Below, piece after piece: positions 19,036-24,650 of a DNA stretch of 24,650 nt (the stretch's first letter is position 1; each line of letters starts with the position of its first letter). Position numbers and translations under genes: made by a program. The notes beneath the pieces are model-generated. The model was not told where the DNA came from and did not search any database. It saw only the letters and a program-made list of their open reading frames with translations. This DNA comes from Zygophlyctis sp. KS116 (lineage: Eukaryota; Chytridiomycota), in the NCBI GenBank assembly GCA_054661495.1, contig BAAFSQ010000145.1, positions 1 through 24,650 on the forward strand, given 5' to 3'.

Positions 19036-20029
19036 TTAGTCTTCTTCTTCTTGTGCATCTAACCATGCTTCATATGATTCCAAAGTAGATTCTTCATTTC
19101 GTGATTTCCTATATTTTTCCTTTTTTTGTAATTGATATGCAATCACTTGCTGACCTCCAAAAAATCTTCCATTCATTCTCTAAAGTAAATTTTATACAAA
19201 TTTACCATTGCACATTCAACAGCTGAAACTGTTTCTTTAAATTTGACAGACATGACTCCTTCTGGCTCTAAATCATAGAGTACAACATTTGTAACTATTC
19301 CAAGTTTTTCACATTCTTCTCGAACATCCTGTTTAAGATCTAAAAGCAAACTTGGATCTTCCTTCAACTCTTCTAAAGTAAACATGTGTTTTAGTATAAC
19401 AATTTTTGCAAGTTTTTCAGACATTTCTGTAGCGTCTTCATCAAACCATTCCAATTTTTTTTCTAATTTTTGTCTTGCAGCCTCTAATTTCTTTTTTTGT
19501 TTGTATTTTAAAGGTTCTTTTTTCTCTGATTTTTCTGTAAATACAGCCTATTTCTTTTAAAATTTAAAAAAAATACTGGAGTTACTGATATTTTAGAACC
19601 AGAACCAAATCTGAATTCAGTATCATGCAAAAGACTAATACATAAATCTACAGATTCTGGTTTAAAATAAGAAACTAGTCCATCTCCTTTAAACTTTCCA
19701 GATTCGTCAGTATATAATTTTACTTTTGGTTCTCCTGAAAATAAGACATTTGTAATTAACCTGTGTCTACATCAATGAGTAATATTCCATATTTCTGAAA
19801 TGCATTCACAACTTCTTCCTTTATGACATCCAATGGAAGACCAGAGACATACACCGTCCTTGGTTTTGAAGGTTTCTTGATGGTTTCCTTGTCTATTTTG
19901 GCCTTTTTAGTCTTTTTTAGAGGAGTCTCTGCATCAGCTCCAGATACAGCATATACCGAAGCCTGTTCTTTAATCAAGTCATCAAAATCTATAGTTTAAT
20001 TTTTAGAATAAATTACCAGGTTGGTCCAT
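19036..20029 (-). CDS. CUS2: U2 snRNP-associated splicing factor HTATSF1/CUS2
   Basis: Five exons: 20017-20029, 19761-19988, 19577-19734, 19206-19547 and 19036-19179. Introns are 28, 26, 29 and 26 bp; the protein is 294 residues. The first exon is only 13 bp. RRM1 begins at RTVYVSGLPLD and continues over exons 2-3. A basic linker (KYKQKKKLEAARQKLEKKLEW) precedes the second RRM, which is of the U2AF-homology-motif type: IVILKHMFT, DVREECEKLG and the RxF element in NGRFFGGQQV. The WFDEDA segment ahead of the second RRM matches the family. CUS2/Tat-SF1 binds SF3B1 and helps U2 snRNP recognise branch sites. The start lies 21 bp downstream of the ATG6 stop. Confidence 0.92.
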
Positions 20030-20050
20030 CTCAAGAAAAATTTAAATTTA

Positions 20051-21152
20051 TTATAATTTACAATGTTCAGACACATATCCAGAGAGCCATTTCAAGTTTA
20101 TCAATAAATATTTCATTCCTTTAGTCCAAACTTCATCCTGATTAAATTGCATTTTGATAGAAACATCACCAATTTTATCCTTTGAGATTCTATACGGTAA
20201 TCTAAACTTTGGATCTGTTCTTTCTGCAAAATCACCCAATTGTTCTATACAATTTAGAAATGCAACTAATCCAGAATCAAATCTCCTATTCCAATACAAC
20301 ATTCCTGTAAAATCTGATGAACCATAACATTCAAAAACTGATTTATCTCCATCTAATCTTTCAATCTTTGAAAATGATCCACATGGTATTAATTTAAAGC
20401 TTTTAAATGTAAAATTACATTTTTTACATAATGTATCTAGTAAAAACAATGCTTGTCCTACAGCTGCATTAATTTCGGACCTATAATTTTATTCTCAAAA
20501 TTAGAAAATACCATTCAACTTGGTATTCAGGTAATCTTCCCAGTCTTAATCCATTAATCATTCCAAATGGTCCATCATGACTTATCCTAAACGTATCATT
20601 ATATATATTGGTCTTTTTTAGTCTTTCTAATTGTGATTGAACAGTCTTTTTAACAGCATTTAGACTTGAAATTTCTGATGCAATATTTAAATTAAGAGAT
20701 TCAAATTCATTAATTTCCAACCAATGTGCATTCTCTTCGTCTTCAACTTCTTGCAATTCTTGCACTAATTCTAAATATTCCTTTTCCAAATCTTTTCTCT
20801 GTTGAATTAATTCATTTAAAGTCTTTAAAGACTCTTGTCTTTCATTCTCTAGACTAGACAAATCTTGAGAAATATATGACGGTGTTTGAGGAATTACAAG
20901 TGTCTGATAATCGTCCAATTCTAATTGTAAATTCGATAATTCATTCTCTAAATTTGTAATTATTTCTCCGCTGCAATTACAACACAATGGATGTTGGACT
21001 GGACTATTTCCAGACGCTAATTCAAACAATTGTCTCGTTAAATTCAGGCGATTAGAGAGCGAATTCGACTCATTAGAAATACTCAAGAGATTGGACTGCA
21101 ATTTAATAGGCTGAGAGCATTCTGTGCAATGAAATCCAGTCACTTCAATCAT
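20051..21152 (-). CDS. ATG6: Beclin-1/ATG6 (VPS30) subunit of PI3-kinase complexes
   Basis: Two exons, 20512-21152 and 20051-20480, with a 31-bp intron that joins VEW to SEINAAVGQALFLLD. This is the most conserved element of the family, so the splice is secure. The protein is 356 residues, against 450 in human. The N-terminus has the zinc-ribbon-like C9xxC12 and a second cysteine cluster at 57-60 (CCNC). A coiled coil (about 65-195) is followed by the evolutionarily conserved domain (about 195-350), with GPFGMINGLRLGRLPE, RLPYRIS and IKMQFNQDEVWTKGMKYLLINLKWL. Beclin-1 scaffolds Vps34 lipid kinase complexes in autophagy and endosomal sorting. The region holding the BH3 helix in animals is largely absent. 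The start codon shares one base with the UBA1 stop. Confidence 0.95.
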
Positions 21153-24100
21153 TATTCTTTAATGACAACCCTAATGTAAGGAACTTCAACATCTTCTCCG
21201 TCTTTATCATTCACACATGTTTCCAAAACTAGACTCTTGACATAGTCTGGAATGGGTTTCTTTGAGATTAATTCACAAAGCTTGGATAATCTGAAAATTA
21301 TAAATTATGAAAAAATTACGGCAAGTCTAGTCTTTCAGCAAGTTTCTTTGGCTGGAGGAAAAAAGAATACAACATGCATGCTCCACAAGAAAGCATGGTG
21401 ATCTCTAGAGAATGCTTTTCCTTGAAAAGTTTAATCAATTCTCTCAAGCTTATATCACCAGTAATATCAAATCTGTCCCAAAGAGACCATTCAACGTCAT
21501 GATACTAAAATAAGACTTTTTTAAAATTACCTTTAATTTAGAGGCTTGGATAGGTTCAGAAAAAGCAAAGAATGGAAGTGCAAGATTTAAAAAGCTGTTT
21601 TTATAGCTTTCCACCTTGGTTTTTCCATCAATTAGTTTATAGAGTTCCAGGCATACAAGTCCAGTTACCATAGAGGTAGTAGTGGCAATAGCAGGAATAA
21701 TCTTTCCTGCAACAAATTTGGTCTTGTGCTTATCAGCTGGTGCGATTCCGTAATTGGCTGCACGTAGATTAGAAGTTGCTGTAATAAAATCAATATGATG
21801 GTTAGTATCATCATCTTTTTCAAATTCAATAGCTTTAAGACGGAATCCTGCAAAAGAAGAAGGTGGAGGGAGGTTATTAGCTAAAGTTTGCAATTCATCT
21901 TGATCTAAAATTAATTATTGGAAAGGATATACCAGTAGAAGCTGCAGTAATAGCCTCATTTTCTTGTACTTGAATTTTGACTCCTGATTTAGGTGTAAAT
22001 TCAGGTACAATCACATCTATTAATACTCGCTTAAAGTAGGCTGGATCAAGTTCGCCTAGAATAAATATTTTCAAATATACCTTTCAATCCATAATTTTCT
22101 GCGTGTAAATTAGCTGCTGCAATTATAAAGTCAAGGTGCATAGGCTATTGTAAGAAATAAAATCATACATCATTTAGATTAAAAACAAGAGGGTCAGGAG
22201 CTCTCTTGGGACCAATCCAGAATGGCGTACCAGTAGAAGTGACCTATTTCTTAGATATTTACTAGATTATACAGCGTCCTTGGGGAAATTATAAAGGAGT
22301 TGCAAGATCGAATTATTAAAATATGCATCGAATTTATGTCGGGCCCAGACAATACATTCATCAAAAGATAGAGGTTTTTCTGTTAATAAAAATGAATTCA
22401 CAGACTCCAAGACTTCTTTTTGATTACCGCCAGCTTTCATAGTTGATTCAACAAAATTTGGGGTAGAAAGGTACATATTCACATTATCTGCAGGGCGCTT
22501 AAATAAACCTTCAAATGTGTCTCTGGCCCACTAATGTTATTCATTTATAAATAATTACCTGAATAGTATGTTCTATGGCATTGGGGAAATTTTTCAAAGT
22601 GCAAATGGGTATGGATTTTTCAGGGGGATCCGAAGAAGATGAATATGATTCGGTAACATGAGGAATCACGACCTATGATTTAGATATGTAATTAAAAGCC
22701 TACTTGTGTATTGCCTTTAGTGCCTAATGTACCAGACTCAAGGAGAGACTTGCGATAAAATACGCATCGACGATCTACATACTTTCGGGCTTCTACATTA
22801 TCTAAAGCATTCGTAACTCCAGAAAGAGATTCAAAAAATGAATCTCCAAAAACTTCTTCCGTTTCGGGACCAACTCTTTCTTGATATACCTTAATCTTTC
22901 CAACACAGTCAGGATTCATTTTCTGAACTGCTTGCGCAGCACATTCAGACTTGAGCTTTGATACATCACCAGGTCTAAAGAGAAATTGACGATTTAAATT
23001 CGACTTTTCAATCGTGTCCATATCTGTTAAATGAACAGCTCCCTTAGGACCGACACCCAGTCCCATCAAGGCCCAGTTCTTTAACATTTCACAACCAATC
23101 GCTCCTGCTCCAACCAAGAATTGATTCTGGCTAGAGATTTTCTCTTGGAACTCAGCCCCGAAAACGGCGATTTGAGAATCATATCTTGAATTTCTAGGAG
23201 CACATACAGCTTCATTCAAGGTCACTGACTCGGGGAGTGACTCTAAAGAATCAAAAGCAAAATACTGCTGTACAGGTCCAAACTTTCCAGAACAAGCCTT
23301 TAAAATTTCTTGAGCCACCATTCCTCCCAATACTGCAGCCATAGGACCTAATTCACCTTGAGCTCCATATGCCAATTCTTTTATTAGTTTTTCATCCAAC
23401 ACAGGTTTATCCTTTAGCTCTTTTGCAATATTTTGTGCCAAATCAAGTACTTGTTTAGCATCATTTTCACTTCTTGGAATAGGTAATCTTTTATGATGAG
23501 TATTAAACTTGTCTAAAGCCATAAACCCAATTTGAATCTGACGAGGTCTATCCATTTTTGCAAAATCTGTAATCACAAAATCAGGATCATCCAAAGATTC
23601 CTTTAAAGTTTTAAATGAAATATTTTTAGCCTGTTTTACTTGAGTAAATATCCCACCCTTTTCATATTCTTTTAGACCAGTTGTATCCCCAATACTAAAA
23701 GTATAAGCTCCTAATACTTTTATTGGTCTTGCTTCAATCCCATTTAAAGCTTCCATCCCTTCAATTTCTGTAAAACAAACAAAATCCCCATCTTCTAAAC
23801 CGTGTCTTGTTTCATCTAAACAAGTTACAACCCCCTCTTTATCACTTGAAATCGAAGCTATTATCCCAGTCTTTGGTTCTTCACCATTAGAATCTAAAAC
23901 CAGAAATTCTTGACCAAAATCATTAAAAGAAAGCCCAAAAAGCCCTCTTATATCTGCAGAGATAAAACAATGATCAAATTTCCTAGTTATAGAATTTAAA
24001 TAAATTTGTTGTTCCAACCCAGTTTCCGTTGCAACAATTACCTAGAATTAAATTTTTAAAGAGAAATACTTGAAACCCAGATATCAATTCCTCACTTAGA

Positions 24101-24454
24101 GTCTCTAAAACATTTACTGGAACGTAAGAATTTAGTTCAGCCAGTTTAGGACAAGTCACAACATCTCTTCTCTTCCCAATATCTACACTTGATAGAAAGA
24201 ATTGACAACCTAAATCTCTTAAAGAAACCAGATTAGGATCATAAAGAGACACAGACTTTACCCCAGCTAGAATAACATTTTTAGCTAAATTTAGAGAGTC
24301 TTACATACCAATTTCCACGCCCAAACCTTTTAAACCAATAATAAGAACAGTTGAATTTGCCATTTTCTTCATAGCTTCATGTCCTAGAACATAACTATAT
24401 TGTCAAGTAGAGAAATTACAGTTGTCTAGAATACAGAGATTCGTCAATCGTCAT
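21152..24454 (-). CDS. UBA1: Ubiquitin-activating enzyme E1
   Basis: Twelve exons: 24420-24454, 24309-24394, 24070-24284, 22704-24041, 22559-22672, 22273-22530, 22169-22243, 22081-22144, 21933-22055, 21531-21904, 21320-21504 and 21152-21290. Introns are 24-31 bp; the protein is 1001 residues (human 1058). The inactive adenylation half starts [15 protein letters not shown] and [18 protein letters not shown]. The active half has [19 protein letters not shown] and [19 protein letters not shown] for ATP and ubiquitin C-terminus binding. The catalytic cysteine is about C582 in [11 protein letters not shown]. The C-terminal ubiquitin-fold domain, which binds E2s, follows the 26-bp intron after [12 protein letters not shown]1 charges ubiquitin and passes it to E2s, including those serving the RBR ligase in this window. 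The first 11 codons are in a separate 35-bp exon. Confidence 0.97.
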
Positions 24455-24529
24455 TTAACCTTTTTAAAAAACGCCTACTGACCGACAAGTATCCTAGCCG
24501 TCCGTGGCCATCAATCACACGCCCCGTCC

Positions 24530-24606
24530 CACTGTCACCCACACTGTCGCCCACACTGACACCCCCACTGTCGCCCCCACTGTCGCCCCCACTGACACAC
24601 TGACAC
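24530..24606. repeat. 12-bp GC-rich minisatellite upstream of UBA1
   Basis: Five full 12-bp units of consensus CACTGTCGCCCC (24530-24541, 24542-24553, 24554-24565, 24566-24577, 24578-24589) with T/A and G/A variants are followed by a decaying copy to about 24606. It lies in a GC-rich island 75-150 bp upstream of the UBA1 start, in an otherwise AT-rich window. The remaining sequence (24607-24650) includes an ATG at 24624 on the plus strand whose nine codons stay open to the edge, possibly the start of a divergent gene; this is too short to call. Confidence 0.85.
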
Positions 24607-24650
24607 AGATCTCGGGCGTTAAAATGAAAAATTCACTGGAAATCGAATTG

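Noticed and set aside
1-24454. Depletion of introns whose length is a multiple of three, as reported in ciliates
   Set aside because: Of 64 introns, 20 are 3n, 25 are 3n+1 and 19 are 3n+2, so no clear shortage of 3n introns is visible in this sample.
1-24650. Ciliate origin suggested by 25-bp introns
   Set aside because: TAA, TAG and TGA all act as stops at the ends of conserved proteins and glutamine is coded by CAA/CAG, so the reassigned codes of Paramecium-like ciliates do not apply.
24624-24650. Possible start of a divergent plus-strand gene at the right edge
   Set aside because: Only nine codons are visible after the ATG, with no recognisable content.
1-24650. tRNA, rRNA or CRISPR-like arrays
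   Set aside because: No cloverleaf-like elements with A and B box strings, no rRNA-like blocks and no spaced direct repeats were seen. The tandem repeats found are contiguous minisatellites.

Overview
The window is a nuclear segment of a flagellated eukaryote with a very compact, AT-rich genome. Standard stop codons (TAA, TAG, TGA) and CAA/CAG glutamine codons are used. Mitochondrial genes are present (mEF-G1, SCO1, COQ4), as is CFAP69, a protein of motile cilia. I resolved 64 spliceosomal introns by hand. All lie between 23 and 33 bp except one of 43 bp, and each restores a family-consistent or at least open frame. The gene set (ATG6, CUS2/HTATSF1, THO1, COQ4, cystinosin, a BRD7/9-type protein, CFAP69) with such tiny introns suggests an early-diverging zoosporic member of the fungal lineage (rozellid, aphelid or chytrid-like). 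The species and even the phylum are inference; another small-genome opisthokont or protist cannot be excluded.

Layout. 1-554 (-): 5' end of a secreted, unrecognised protein. 697-1703 (+): remnant of a MULE-type transposase with both zinc-binding ends but no catalytic core. 1704-3472 (-): BRD7/BRD9-like bromodomain protein. 3541-4625 (-): membrane-anchored RBR ubiquitin ligase. 4712-7640 (-): CFAP69 with 15 introns. 7750-8413 (-): SAP-domain THO1/SARNP. 8442-9989 (-): Asteroid/XPG-like nuclease. 9979-10345 (-): NEDD8. 10518-11515 (+): cytochrome c peroxidase. 11565-12548 (+): intronless coiled-coil protein of unknown family. 12626-13902 (+): membrane-anchored SDR. 13912-16212 (-): mitochondrial EF-G1. 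16289-16968 (+): COQ4. 16944-17748 (-): SCO1. 17933-18112 (+): small two-exon gene. 18225-19035 (+): cystinosin. 19036-20029 (-): HTATSF1/CUS2. 20051-21152 (-): Beclin-1/ATG6. 21152-24454 (-): ubiquitin-activating enzyme UBA1. 24455-24650: GC-rich minisatellite.

Packing is extreme. UBA1 and ATG6 share one base on the same strand (stop TAA and start ATG). The NEDD8 stop lies inside the ASTE1 gene. The coding ends of COQ4 and SCO1 overlap by 25 bp on opposite strands. Two convergent pairs have abutting stops. Promoters must therefore lie within neighbouring genes, or some neighbours share transcripts. Functionally the window holds a ubiquitin/NEDD8/autophagy group (UBA1, NEDD8, an RBR ligase, ATG6), three adjacent mitochondrial genes (mEF-G1, COQ4, SCO1), and RNA or chromatin factors (HTATSF1, THO1, BRD7/9). 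The most unusual sequence-level observation is that the unrelated mitochondrial proteins mEF-G1 and SCO1 start with nearly the same presequence at the DNA level.
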